Under the pieces are notes generated by a model that saw only the letters and a program-made list of their open reading frames with translations, made no database searches and was not told the origin of the DNA. Both the position numbers and the translations under genes were made by a program. From NCBI GenBank assembly GCA_024331125.1, contig JANDJI010000001.1, positions 404,001-468,000 on the forward strand: DNA of 64,000 bases, given 5' to 3'. This document shows positions 1 through 8,401 of the stretch, one piece after another. Each line of letters opens with the position of its first letter. Position 1 is the first letter of the stretch. Source of the stretch: Nitrospira sp. GTDB taxonomy: Bacteria; Nitrospirota; Nitrospiria; Nitrospirales; Nitrospiraceae.

Positions 1-704
1 CCGGCCTGATCCGTGCGTTTGCCCCTCAGCTTGGCGCGAAGCAGGCACAGAACATCTCCGACGTGTACCAGCGTCTTCCATCGCCGGATTTTGTGTCCCT
101 GGTGGACGGATTGGAGCAGAGCGGCGCAACCGGAGTGGACTTGGCCATCGTGAAGAAGATTGTAGACTTCAATCTCTTCGCCAGCGCGCACACGTCCATC
201 ACCCCCGAGGAATGGCTGAACGGGTCAATCGTCGTGGACTTCAAGGAATTTGGGACGGATAGCGATACCAAGGCGCTGGCTGTCGCACTCATCCTGAACT
301 TTCTCATCAAGAGACTTAGTCGGCAACTGGCTGTCAAGAATGATATCCAGCCGCTCAAGATGGTGCTGTTCGTAGACGAAGCCCACCTGCTGCTGCCCAA
401 GGAGCACAAAGCCGGCTTGCTCAGTCAGCTTGCGCGGCAAGGTCGATCCTGGGGCTTCCCCGTCTGGCTGGCCTCGCAGGATGCAGACAAGTTCCTGACC
501 TCCGGTACCAACGAAACCAACTTTGCCGAGTTGGCCGAGTGCGGTATTCACTTCTCCCCGCATACGTTGAGCGAGGCACAGCAACGCGCAATCCTTGGCG
601 GCGTAATCCATCAAAAGCTCAAGAAAGCAGAAGCCGCCTTGCGCTTGCAAGGCAAGCTACAAACTGGTGTGGCACGACAATTTTGGAGAGACGGAGGAGG
701 GTGA
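1..704 (+). CDS. C-terminal part of a HerA/FtsK-type ATPase (DptH-like), cut by window edge
   Basis: The reading frame is open from base 3 to the stop at 704 and enters from the left, so only the C-terminal ~233 residues are present; an internal GTG at 63 is probably not the start. A Walker B/DEAH segment (LFVDEAH, encoded around 366-386) is followed by a sensor-like WLASQDADKF stretch. That order is typical of HerA-type motor ATPases found in DNA-modification and defence operons. The next genes are a membrane protein and a DGQHR (DndB-like) protein, so a phosphorothioation-linked ATPase such as DptH is plausible. This is inference, because the Walker A half lies outside the window. Confidence 0.7.
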   Translation, partial: GLIRAFAPQLGAKQAQNISDVYQRLPSPDFVSLVDGLEQSGATGVDLAIVKKIVDFNLFASAHTSITPEEWLNGSIVVDFKEFGTDSDTKALAVALILNFLIKRLSRQLAVKNDIQPLKMVLFVDEAHLLLPKEHKAGLLSQLARQGRSWGFPVWLASQDADKFLTSGTNETNFAELAECGIHFSPHTLSEAQQRAILGGVIHQKLKKAEAALRLQGKLQTGVARQFWRDGGG

Positions 705-711
705 CTCATCT

Positions 712-1269
712 ATGAATACCGCCTCGGGCAATGTATCGGATCAACCGAACCACTGGCAAGAGTTTTGGCAAGAGATCAAGGAACGTGCTCGAAAACCTCT
801 CAGACACCCCACTTTTGTGATGTATTTCGTTGGAATCATCATCATCCTCGGCGGGCTCGGCTTTCTAGAAGCGCTGATAAGCTCCGTGATGCTTGAACAA
901 AAGCCGGAGATTGAATGGGGGCGCCTGATCAGCGCGTGTTACACATATTTTCTTGCCATCGCCGCAACTGCAGCAGTGGATCTCATTCTCTCTCTAAGCC
1001 AACGGAAATTTCTGATGATGTTCTTCCTGCTGTGTTGTTTGGCTGTCGTTCTCTGTGCCATCCTTGCAGCCATCTTGGGGACATTCCGAGGGAACGCGGC
1101 AGCGGCAGCGGTTCCATCTGTGCTCGGATACGTTCTGGCGCTTTTTCTTTGGTGGGTCGGGAACGCCAACAATGCCAACTTACTGGATACGCCGATCAAG
1201 CCAGATGCCACAACCGGTGGCGATGCACAGACGCAACCGGCTGGCGATCTAAGCGGTTTCACTGTCTGA
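712..1269 (+). CDS. Four-helix membrane protein of unknown function
   Basis: 185 residues; family not recognised. Hydrophobic segments lie at about 35-57, 73-95, 99-123 and 131-149. The N-terminal ~30 residues are charged and probably cytoplasmic, and the tail after residue 155 is polar. The ATG at 712 is preferred over the upstream one at 667 because a purine-rich GGAGGAGGG lies about 11 bases upstream and the 667 start would overlap the ATPase gene further. It sits 7 bases after the ATPase stop and 4 bases before the DGQHR gene, so the three genes look like one operon. Membrane proteins occur in several defence operons, but no function can be read directly. Confidence 0.7.
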   Translation: MNTASGNVSDQPNHWQEFWQEIKERARKPLRHPTFVMYFVGIIIILGGLGFLEALISSVMLEQKPEIEWGRLISACYTYFLAIAATAAVDLILSLSQRKFLMMFFLLCCLAVVLCAILAAILGTFRGNAAAAAVPSVLGYVLALFLWWVGNANNANLLDTPIKPDATTGGDAQTQPAGDLSGFTV

Positions 1270-1273
1270 ACCA

Positions 1274-2539
1274 ATGCCCATAGATTTTCCCGTTCGCACA
1301 CCGGTCCTCAAAGTAGTCCAACCGCTTGGGGAGTATTTTGCGGCGGTGCTGCCGGCTGAGTTGCTGCTTCAGGTCACCTACAGCGACCCTCTCAGGATTC
1401 TGGGCTTCTCAGAATCCGGCGATTATGAACTCAAGGGACATCAACGTAAACTCGTCAAGGAACGTCTCAGGACTATCGGGAGATTCATCGACACTGTCGA
1501 GGCCGCATTCCCGAATAGCATCATCCTGGCTGCAAACTACAATGAGAGCGGAGAACTTGTGGAGGATGAGGCCATCCGTTGGTCAGTGGAGTTCAATCAA
1601 GAAAACGAAGCGGTCGGGACACTGATTATACCGTCGGCAGCTCAGCTTGCCGCGATCGTGGATGGCCAGCATCGGCTCTACGGCTTCAAGGAGGTGTCTC
1701 TAGATGAGCGCCGGGCGATGCCTCTCCTCACCGCAATCTACCTTGACCTCCCAAACCCGTTTCAGGCCTACTTGTTCGCCACGATCAACTACAACCAGAA
1801 ACCGGTAGACAAAAGTCAAACCTATGAGCTTTATGGGTTCAACTTGGAGGAAGAACCTCCAGAAGCATGGTCTCCCGAAAAAACGGCTGTGTTTCTTTGC
1901 CGAAAGCTGAATACCGACCCAACGTCACCGATTAAAGATCACATCATTGTTGCGGCGCAATCTGATGCCGCTGTCGAAATCGCAGCCAAAGCGCAAAAGA
2001 AGAGTTGGGCTGTTTCTACTGCCACAGTGGTCGAGGGTTTGCTGCGCTTATTTTCTAGCAATCCCAAACGTGACCGGGATTTGATGCATCGGAAGGAAGC
2101 CGGCAAGGGACGGGAGCGCAAGTTGCTCGCTATGGAAGCCGCACAGGACAGGACGCCCCTTCGCCAATGCTACTTGGAGAGCAACGACCTGCTGATTTTT
2201 ACGCTCACGAAGAATTACTTCAGGGCCGTCAACGAGATTCTGTGGAAAACGGATAATCGTTCTTACATCCGCAAAACAGTAGGGGTACAGGCCCTCTTTG
2301 ACATCCTCAGACTGATTTGTCCTGATGCAATTGCTGCCAAAGACGTTAGCGAGCAGTTCTTCGCACGAAAGCTCGCCCCGTGTGGATCGATAAACTTCGC
2401 AGACGATTTCTTCCAAGCTTCAGGCACAGGTCGACAGCGGATACGAAACACCCTTGAGTTGAAACTAGGATTGAAGACCTTGACGGAGATCAATGAGGCT
2501 GACCGGCCTGCCTACGAACGAATCTGTGGTTGGAAGTGA
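1274..2539 (+). CDS. DGQHR domain protein (DndB-like)
   Basis: 421 residues carrying the signature DGQHR at residues 130-134 (AAIVDGQHRLYGF), followed by a segment rich in phage-ParB/DndB-like features (FATINYNQKPVDKSQTYELY). DGQHR proteins include DndB, the regulator of DNA phosphorothioation operons, and many orphan relatives beside other DNA-modification or defence genes. The length fits the family. It is the last gene of the rightward cluster beginning before base 1. No dndC/D/E gene is visible, so assignment to a complete Dnd/Dpt system depends on sequence to the left. Confidence 0.8.
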   Translation: MPIDFPVRTPVLKVVQPLGEYFAAVLPAELLLQVTYSDPLRILGFSESGDYELKGHQRKLVKERLRTIGRFIDTVEAAFPNSIILAANYNESGELVEDEAIRWSVEFNQENEAVGTLIIPSAAQLAAIVDGQHRLYGFKEVSLDERRAMPLLTAIYLDLPNPFQAYLFATINYNQKPVDKSQTYELYGFNLEEEPPEAWSPEKTAVFLCRKLNTDPTSPIKDHIIVAAQSDAAVEIAAKAQKKSWAVSTATVVEGLLRLFSSNPKRDRDLMHRKEAGKGRERKLLAMEAAQDRTPLRQCYLESNDLLIFTLTKNYFRAVNEILWKTDNRSYIRKTVGVQALFDILRLICPDAIAAKDVSEQFFARKLAPCGSINFADDFFQASGTGRQRIRNTLELKLGLKTLTEINEADRPAYERICGWK

Positions 2540-2652
2540 GATCGGTCTTCCGGGAGATCAACGACGAGAGCCGGCCTTTCATTCGCCTCGCCCGCCTGTT
2601 CTCAAAATAAGGGGGAAGTCACGGTCTAAGTGGGGGAGATGCCCTCTTTACA

Positions 2653-2886
2653 CTATAGCGGACGGGCACAGAGGACTTCGTCGCCGCGGAGGGCCTCGAG
2701 GGCGCTGGCGGGCACAGCCGTGACGGCGATCGTTTCGCCGAGGGCGTTGAAGACTTCAATGGAGTATCCTTCCGTCCCATCAGGAGCCATGTGATGGTCC
2801 ACGAGTTTCACAATGTCTCCGCGACGGAGTCGATGCTCCGGCAGATCCCGCGTCAACGCCACGTCAGTGTAAAGCTCAAACTTCAT
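2653..2886 (-). CDS. DUF4926 domain protein
   Basis: 77 residues beginning MKFELYTDVALTRDLPEHRL, with the RRGDIVKLVDHH and EVFNALGETIAV segments typical of DUF4926, a small SH3-like family of unknown role. Its ATG at 2884-2886 overlaps the TGA of the upstream DUF6883 frame as ATGA, showing translational coupling. DUF4926 genes are often found beside DUF6883 genes; from memory this pair resembles a toxin-antitoxin or defence accessory module, but no function is established here. This gene is intact although its partner is frameshifted. Confidence 0.75.
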   Translation of the reverse strand: MKFELYTDVALTRDLPEHRLRRGDIVKLVDHHMAPDGTEGYSIEVFNALGETIAVTAVPASALEALRGDEVLCARPL

Positions 2887-3222
2887 CGGGATGTTTTCCG
2901 TATGTCCGGGATCAGTGTAACGAACTTCGTGACGCCCGACAAGCGTTCGGTGATCCAGATGGTGCGAACGGGCAGGACCACGCCGTTTGGGCCGACGAGT
3001 GTCCCTCGTATTTGGATAGTACTGGCCGAACTCGTTGGATTCCAGTCTTTGTGCATCTAAAGGAAGGATCTGACTACGCAAGTCCCGCGGCAGTTGGCCT
3101 GCGTTTTCCAATGCATAACCAGCTTGGGCTAGAAAAGCTGATTTGTCGCCGTGTGCGTGCCGGACCAGCAAATAGTGCGTCAGCTTGTCTTCAGCGATGA
3201 CCGCGCCCGCCGGCAGTTTCAT
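2883..3222 (-). pseudogene. DUF6883 gene broken by a frameshift
   Basis: From the ATG at 3222 the frame reads MKLPAGAVIAEDKLTHYLLV and continues in DUF6883 style to ESNEFGQYY. The next part of the family pattern (TIQIRGTLVGPNGVVLPV, then RTIWITERLSGVTKF) is in another frame, ending at a TGA that overlaps the DUF4926 start. The switch lies near 3010-3025. The span is 340 bases, one more than a multiple of three, so one extra base (or two missing) explains it. Restored, the protein would be about 112 residues. The gene starts 7 bases after the NifS-type gene stop. A sequencing error cannot be excluded. Confidence 0.75.
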
Positions 3223-3229
3223 GTGGTCG

Positions 3230-4363
3230 TCAATCGCGTAGCGCGCTGACGGCCCGTTGGACGATCTGCACCGCAGCCGTGATATCAGCTTCTGTGACAC
3301 TCGTATCCAGTGAAAACCGTATCATCTGCCGCGATGCAGCACTGTCCGGCTTCATGGCCTTAATCACATGTGATGGCTCATCAGAATCGGCCAAGCACGC
3401 CGAGCCCGATGACGCGCAGAGACCTTCTTTATCGAGCAACAGAAGCAGGGCCTCTGATTCGATCCCATGGAACGTGATGTTGGTGGTGTTGGCCAGCCGC
3501 AGGGTCTTGTGGCCGTTCAGCTCCGTATTCGGAACCGCTTTGAGAATACCGTCCTCCAGAGCATCTCGTAACGGCCGTACTTCCTTTTCATAATCGGATA
3601 GGCCCTTCGCAGCTAACTCGGCTGCCCTGCCCATCCCAACAATCGACGCTACGTTCTCTGTGCCTCCCCTCAGACCGCGCTCCTGATGCCCGCCGTGGAT
3701 GAATGGCGACAAGGGAGCTTTGCGCCGGACGTACAGTGCGCCGATACCTTTGGGCGCATGAAACTTGTGACCGGTCAGCGACAGATAATCGATCGGCACC
3801 TTCCGGACATCAATCTCGACCTTGCCGGCCGCCTGCACCGCGTCACAGTGGTACAGCACGCCTTGAGACCGACAGATCTCTGCAATCTGCTTCACCGGAA
3901 ACAGCACACCAGTCTCATTGTTCGCCCACATCAGAGACACGACCGCCGTCTCGTCCGTAACGGCGTTCTCCAAATCGGCCAACTTCAGCAGCCCGTCTCG
4001 GTCCACGGGCAGGTACGTGACACGGTAGCCTTGCTTCTCCAGCGCCATGCAATAGTTGAGTACCGACGAATGTTCTACCGACGAGGTGACAACATGCCGT
4101 TTCTGCGGGTTGGCCTGTAACGCTGCATGGATCGCCGCGTTGTTGCTCTCAGTCGCGCAGGAAGCAAAGATGACGTCGCGCGGCTGCGCCCCGATCAACT
4201 CAGCCACCTGCGCCCGTGCGGTTTCGATCACCGTCTTCAACTTACTTCCGAACTTGTACGCACTCGATGGATTGCCCCACTCGGAAGTAAAGTAAGGCAT
4301 CATTGCCTCCAGCACCTCCGGCGATATCGGCGTCGTCGCGTTGTGGTCGAGGTAGATCATCAC
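3230..4363 (-). CDS. NifS-type cysteine desulfurase
   Basis: 377 residues, a full-length class V PLP aminotransferase of the NifS/IscS family, which removes sulfur from cysteine as an enzyme-bound persulfide. The PLP lysine is in TGHKFHAPKG, the substrate-binding histidine in SSVEHSSV, and the catalytic cysteine loop is SSGSACLADSDEPSHV. The HQERGLRGGTENV segment is closer to NifS than to the IscS at 13087. It leads a leftward set with DUF6883 and DUF4926 and faces the DGQHR gene. A DndA-like role in DNA phosphorothioation is possible; general Fe-S or sulfur supply is equally possible. Confidence 0.85.
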   Translation of the reverse strand: MMIYLDHNATTPISPEVLEAMMPYFTSEWGNPSSAYKFGSKLKTVIETARAQVAELIGAQPRDVIFASCATESNNAAIHAALQANPQKRHVVTSSVEHSSVLNYCMALEKQGYRVTYLPVDRDGLLKLADLENAVTDETAVVSLMWANNETGVLFPVKQIAEICRSQGVLYHCDAVQAAGKVEIDVRKVPIDYLSLTGHKFHAPKGIGALYVRRKAPLSPFIHGGHQERGLRGGTENVASIVGMGRAAELAAKGLSDYEKEVRPLRDALEDGILKAVPNTELNGHKTLRLANTTNITFHGIESEALLLLLDKEGLCASSGSACLADSDEPSHVIKAMKPDSAASRQMIRFSLDTSVTEADITAAVQIVQRAVSALRD

Positions 4364-4378
4364 CCGGTGTTTATCCTA

Positions 4379-4401
4379 GTCCCCTACGGCGAATAGGGGA
4401 C
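4379..4401. promoter_or_regulatory. Perfect inverted repeat upstream of the NifS-type gene
   Basis: GTCCCCTA and TAGGGGAC (8-base arms) flank a 7-base spacer. The element lies 16-38 bases upstream of the desulfurase start codon, on the side where its promoter or leader should be. It could be an operator or a leader hairpin; there is no T-tract, so it is not a typical terminator. Confidence 0.45.
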
Positions 4402-4787
4402 ATCCTACGTTCATTTTGCTCCGAGATCTTCCAGCGGAGTAACAGTATCCGGTCTACTTGCGCCAAGAACGTGCGGGGGCAGAGGTGCGTCCCAGGTGTC
4501 TCCTTTGATTCTTCCACAACGAGCCCGCGGCTTAGCGCATGCAGGCTTATCCTCGACGGGAAAGCGGTGGGTTGAAGATTTTCTCCGCGCCAGCAGACTT
4601 GATACGACGACCATGAGGCTCCGGCTCAGCAAGCTCAGGATGATTGGAAGGATACCCGGCGATACCCGAGACGTCCGTGCTACTTTCCGGCATCCTCTGA
4701 GATGAACCAACACCTGGGGTGAGGACTCTCTCCCGCCACATCAGTTACGATGCAACACACAAGAGCGGCCGCCCAGCAAGATCGGAG
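4402..4787. other. Intergenic stretch without a supported gene
   Basis: About 390 bases between the NifS-type gene and tRNA-Glu. Short open frames exist on both strands but none shows a family pattern, a convincing ribosome-binding site or sensible composition. No repeat, attachment-like duplication of the tRNA end or strong terminator was seen by eye. It probably holds the desulfurase promoter. Confidence 0.5.
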
Positions 4788-4865
4788 TGGTGGTCCCAAC
4801 GGGATTCGAACCCGTGTTTAAGCCTTGAGAGGGCTCCGTCCTAGGCCAGGCTAGACGATGGGACC
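4788..4865 (-). tRNA. tRNA-Glu (CTC anticodon)
   Basis: The reverse strand folds as a complete cloverleaf. The seven-pair acceptor stem GGTCCCA/TGGGACC is followed by discriminator A and an encoded CCA. The anticodon stem GAGCC/GGCTT encloses loop CTCTCAA, giving anticodon CTC, and the T arm has GGTTCGAATC. It reads GAG codons. It separates the defence-like left edge from the housekeeping genes to the right, a position often used by integrating elements, although no integrase is visible. Confidence 0.95.
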
Positions 4866-5080
4866 ATCCTTCGCAATACGCCGCTCAACACGGGGAACCG
4901 TGCTGAAGGCGTTAAGTACCGGGAAGAAGACAAGATTGCCAAGGACGGTAGCATAGGGCCTTCGGGCTTTGCAATGGGAGCGACCATCGTTCTTCATGCG
5001 TTCCCGTGGCTCCTCTTCACCCTCTTGACAGGAACACCCCATCGGCCTAGCCTGCTTCTCTGCTTCGTCGACAAACGGTC

Positions 5081-5671
5081 ATGGACTCACCACGAACCAT
5101 GAGAGAACAGTTCCTACGGTCTTTCCAAGACGAGTCCACGACTCGAACGAGTCTCGAAGGGAAGGGCCTGCGCCAACAGCGATTCGAGCTGCTCATCGGC
5201 TCCAACGTGTTCCGCGACACCAACGGCGTGGTGAAGATTGAGGAGAAGGAACAACTCGTCTTGGAATGGCGGCCCGACGAGGGGCTGTTGCTCGTGACGA
5301 TGGATCTGTACGATGAACGCGGCATCCACGTCGCGCACCTGCGACGAAATGTGTTCGCGGTGAACCGATCCGCCCAATTCAGTGTCGAGGTCCACCGCAG
5401 GATGGATGACATCGGCGCTGATCCCCCTTGGGTTCGACTCTTCGACAATCAGTCCGGGCTTTCCGTGCTCGACGTTCACATCACTTCGGAGCATCGAGTG
5501 TGCATCTCTTCCGGCCGGTTCCATTCGCATCGCGGCACGCCGGTGGAGATTACCCCCCACTATTGCCGTCTCGGATCACAGGCGACGTTGTTCGGTGAAA
5601 TCATCGAAGCCCGAGGCGGCATGGTCGTCCTCGGCTCAGAACGTTCGCGGCCGCTCTCTCCCGCGCCATGA
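5081..5671 (+). CDS. Conserved hypothetical protein
   Basis: 196 residues, soluble, with no signal peptide or membrane segment; not recognised as a family. The central part alternates strands (VVKIEEKEQLVLEWRPDEG, LLLVTMDLYDERG, VAHLRRNVFAVN), suggesting a beta-rich fold; the C-terminal third is also strand-like with several histidines. The start is uncertain: ATGs at 5081 and 5099 are both possible and neither has a strong ribosome-binding site. It stands alone between tRNA-Glu and a DUF6941 gene on the same strand. Confidence 0.6.
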   Translation: MDSPRTMREQFLRSFQDESTTRTSLEGKGLRQQRFELLIGSNVFRDTNGVVKIEEKEQLVLEWRPDEGLLLVTMDLYDERGIHVAHLRRNVFAVNRSAQFSVEVHRRMDDIGADPPWVRLFDNQSGLSVLDVHITSEHRVCISSGRFHSHRGTPVEITPHYCRLGSQATLFGEIIEARGGMVVLGSERSRPLSPAP

Positions 5672-5801
5672 TCCTCGATGATGATCATGCATCGATCTTT
5701 CGCGGAGTCTCGTTGCCGTTCAGAATAAACGGCTTCATCCGCCCTCACGATGAGCCCTGTACGATGGGGGACGTCGCGCGCAGCATGACACCGATCTTCT
5801 C

Positions 5802-6242
5802 ATGACGGATTTTCTCAAACCCACGGTGCAGGCCTTCCTCGTCTGCGACCACGTCATCGAAGACAGTTTGACCAGAAAAAAGAGCGTGATCGGCATCTTC
5901 ACGCACCTCCAAGCCGCTGTCTTTCCCTTCCAGCACCAGCACATGGGCCTCTACTTTTGCCTGACGGACGTCGAGGGAACCCATCGGTTTGAAATCGATC
6001 TCGTCTATCTCAACAACGAACAGCTCGTGTGTCGCGCCGTGCTCCCCAACATTGCCATCGCCGACCGGCTGCAAATCTCTGACTTCGGCATCAACATCCC
6101 GTCATTGATCGTTCCCTCGCCCGGCCGCTATGAGTTTCGACTGAAGATGGATGGCCACTTGATCGCGCAGAAAGACTTTAACGTGGTGCAGGCGATGCCA
6201 CCCCCGACCACGGAACCGCCCACGCAGGAGCCGGCTCCCTAA
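5802..6242 (+). CDS. DUF6941 family protein
   Basis: 146 residues. The opening ([26 protein letters not shown]) and the end ([21 protein letters not shown]) match the small DUF6941 family, predicted all-beta cytosolic proteins of unknown function. The last ~12 residues are proline-rich. No signal peptide is present. It lies 95 bases before glnS on the same strand and may share its transcript. Confidence 0.65.
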   Translation: MTDFLKPTVQAFLVCDHVIEDSLTRKKSVIGIFTHLQAAVFPFQHQHMGLYFCLTDVEGTHRFEIDLVYLNNEQLVCRAVLPNIAIADRLQISDFGINIPSLIVPSPGRYEFRLKMDGHLIAQKDFNVVQAMPPPTTEPPTQEPAP

Positions 6243-6337
6243 GACCACCGACTCAGCCATTCCTTGGCACTTGCTTCTGTGATAGAAATGCGCGGACCAT
6301 GAGCCGTATCGATTCAGCCGATGATGAAAGGACTTGC

Positions 6338-8038
6338 ATGACAACGCCGGACTCGACAGCTCCCTCGGACTTCATTCGCGACATCATTGCAGCGGATCGC
6401 GCCGCTGGTAAACACGGCGGCAGGGTCGTGACCAGGTTTCCTCCCGAGCCGAACGGCTACCTTCACATCGGCCATGCCAAGTCGATCTGCTTGAATTTCG
6501 GCATCGCCCTGGAAAACCCGAGCGGCCGGTGCCACCTGCGGCTTGATGACACGAACCCGACCACGGAAGACCCGGAATATGTCGAGGCGATCCAAGAGGA
6601 CATCCGCTGGCTGGGGTTTGACTGGAACGGGCATCTCTATTATGCCTCGGACTATTTCGAACGACTCTATGAGTTCGCCGTCACGCTCATTAAAAAAGGC
6701 AAGGCCTATGTGGACAGCCTCTCGGCCGACGAGATTCGCGCCTTTCGAGGCACGTTGACCCAGCCGGGACGGGAGAGTCCGTATCGGAACCGTTCGGTTG
6801 AGGAGAATCTCTCCCTGTTCGCCCGCATGAGAGCCGGTGAGTTTCCCGACGGCGCTCATGTCTTGCGCGCCAAGATCGACATGGCCTCGCCCAACATCAA
6901 CCTCCGCGACCCGGTGTTGTATCGCATCCGGCATGTCGCCCATTACCGAACAGGCACGGCGTGGTGCATCTATCCATCATATGATTTCGCCCACCCGCTC
7001 TCCGACGCCATCGAGGGCATCACCCATTCGATCTGCACCCTGGAATTCGAAGACCACCGCCCCTTGTACGATTGGGTCGTGGCCGAAGCCGAAGCGCCCC
7101 ATCGGCCCCGGCAGATCGAGTTTGCCCGCTTGAATCTGAGCGGCACCGTCATGAGCAAGCGCCGCCTGCTCGAGCTGGTGGACAAACGTCTGGTCGCCGG
7201 GTGGGATGATCCTCGACTGCCGACGCTTAAAAGTCTTCGCCGCCGAGGCGTCACTCCGGAGGCCATCCGCGCCTTTTGCGAGCATATCGGGGTGGCCAAG
7301 CGGGACGCCGTCGTCGAGATGCAGCTCTTCGAACACTTCATCCGCGAAGACTTGAATCGGCGTTCGCCGCGTGTCATGGCGGTGCTCAAGCCGCTCAAAC
7401 TGATCATCGACAACTATCCGGAACAGCTTGTGGAGGAACTGGACGCCATCAACAATCCGGAAGACCCCTCGGCGGGAACCAGAAAGGTTCCCTTTTCCAG
7501 AGAGCTCTACATTGAGCAGGACGACTTTCGGGAAGATCCACCCAAACAGTTCTTCCGCCTCGCGCCGGGGCGGGAAGTGCGGCTACGCTATGCCTATATC
7601 GTCAAGTGCGTGGGCGCCACGAAGGACCCCCGCACCGGCGAGGTGACCGAAGTGCACTGTGTCTATGAACCGGACACCAAAGGGGGATCATCGCGAGACC
7701 AGCGGAAAGTGAAAGCGACGATCCATTGGGTGTCGGCGGCCCACGCCGGCCCGGCGGAGGTTCGCCTCTACAACCAATTGCTCACCCGTGACCTCAACGA
7801 GATCCCCGACAACGAGGAGTGGACCACGTATCTGAATCCCCATTCCCTCGAGCGATTGACCGGCTGCCTGGTCGAGCCGAGCCTTCGGCAGGCTCCGGTT
7901 GGAGCCCGATTTCAGTTCGAGCGGCAAGGGTACTTCTGCGTAGACCCCGACTCATCGGCGGATCGACCGGTTTTTAATCGGACCGTCTCGCTCAAGGACA
8001 CCTGGGGCAAGATCGAAAAGGCTCAACAGCGGCGGTAA
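6338..8038 (+). CDS. glnS: Glutaminyl-tRNA synthetase
   Basis: 566 residues from the ATG at 6338, chosen because an AAAGGA-type ribosome-binding site precedes it; an upstream ATG at 6299 would add 13 unlikely residues. It is a class I synthetase that charges tRNA-Gln with glutamine. The HIGH-type motif is [10 protein letters not shown] near residue 45 and the KMSKS-type motif is [26 protein letters not shown] is diagnostic of GlnRS rather than GluRS. The C-terminal anticodon-binding beta-barrels are complete. Its presence means glutamine is charged directly. Two tRNA-Gln genes lie 1.5 kb away. Confidence 0.97.
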   Translation: MTTPDSTAPSDFIRDIIAADRAAGKHGGRVVTRFPPEPNGYLHIGHAKSICLNFGIALENPSGRCHLRLDDTNPTTEDPEYVEAIQEDIRWLGFDWNGHLYYASDYFERLYEFAVTLIKKGKAYVDSLSADEIRAFRGTLTQPGRESPYRNRSVEENLSLFARMRAGEFPDGAHVLRAKIDMASPNINLRDPVLYRIRHVAHYRTGTAWCIYPSYDFAHPLSDAIEGITHSICTLEFEDHRPLYDWVVAEAEAPHRPRQIEFARLNLSGTVMSKRRLLELVDKRLVAGWDDPRLPTLKSLRRRGVTPEAIRAFCEHIGVAKRDAVVEMQLFEHFIREDLNRRSPRVMAVLKPLKLIIDNYPEQLVEELDAINNPEDPSAGTRKVPFSRELYIEQDDFREDPPKQFFRLAPGREVRLRYAYIVKCVGATKDPRTGEVTEVHCVYEPDTKGGSSRDQRKVKATIHWVSAAHAGPAEVRLYNQLLTRDLNEIPDNEEWTTYLNPHSLERLTGCLVEPSLRQAPVGARFQFERQGYFCVDPDSSADRPVFNRTVSLKDTWGKIEKAQQRR

Positions 8039-8107
8039 GCCCGGGCCACCCCGGCTTGCCGAGACACAGCCTGTCCGTCACCCGCCCCATCTTGATATCA
8101 TACGTCC

Positions 8108-8296
8108 ATGGTCTGTCCTCTCTGTCGCAAACCAACCACCTGGGATCACAACCCGTGGCGGCCCTTTTGCTCCGAACGGTGCAAGCTGACGGATCTGGGA
8201 CGCTGGGCGGCTGAAGGGTATCGGATTGCCGGTGCTCCACTCTCCATCGAATCCGCCGTTGAATCCGAGCCTCGCGAATCAGAATCAACCGGCTAG
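8108..8296 (+). CDS. yacG: YacG-type zinc protein (DNA gyrase inhibitor family)
   Basis: 62 residues with the YacG zinc site, two cysteine pairs (CPLC near residue 3 and CSERC near residue 26), then the family-specific CKLTDLGRWAAEGYRI. In E. coli YacG binds GyrB and inhibits gyrase. Length and motif order match the family. It sits 69 bases after glnS on the same strand; a GC-rich inverted repeat between them has no T-tract. Confidence 0.9.
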   Translation: MVCPLCRKPTTWDHNPWRPFCSERCKLTDLGRWAAEGYRIAGAPLSIESAVESEPRESESTG

Positions 8297-8401
8297 GCAT
8301 CTTTTTATCTCTTTTTTCGCTTCACCATCCAGTTGGCAAGCTGTGAAAAACTTGCTATGGTCCTGCCGTTTTTGTTTTTGTCGCCCGAAAGGAGGTCGTC
8401 C

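Noticed and set aside
3230..4363. Calling the desulfurase DndA outright
   Set aside because: Sequence features are of NifS type and the dnd core genes are not in view; adjacency to a DGQHR gene is suggestive only.
4788..4865. tRNA-Glu as a proven island attachment site
   Set aside because: No integrase and no direct repeat of the tRNA 3' end was found in the window.
8038..8107. Terminator after glnS
   Set aside because: The GC-rich inverted repeat has no following T-tract.
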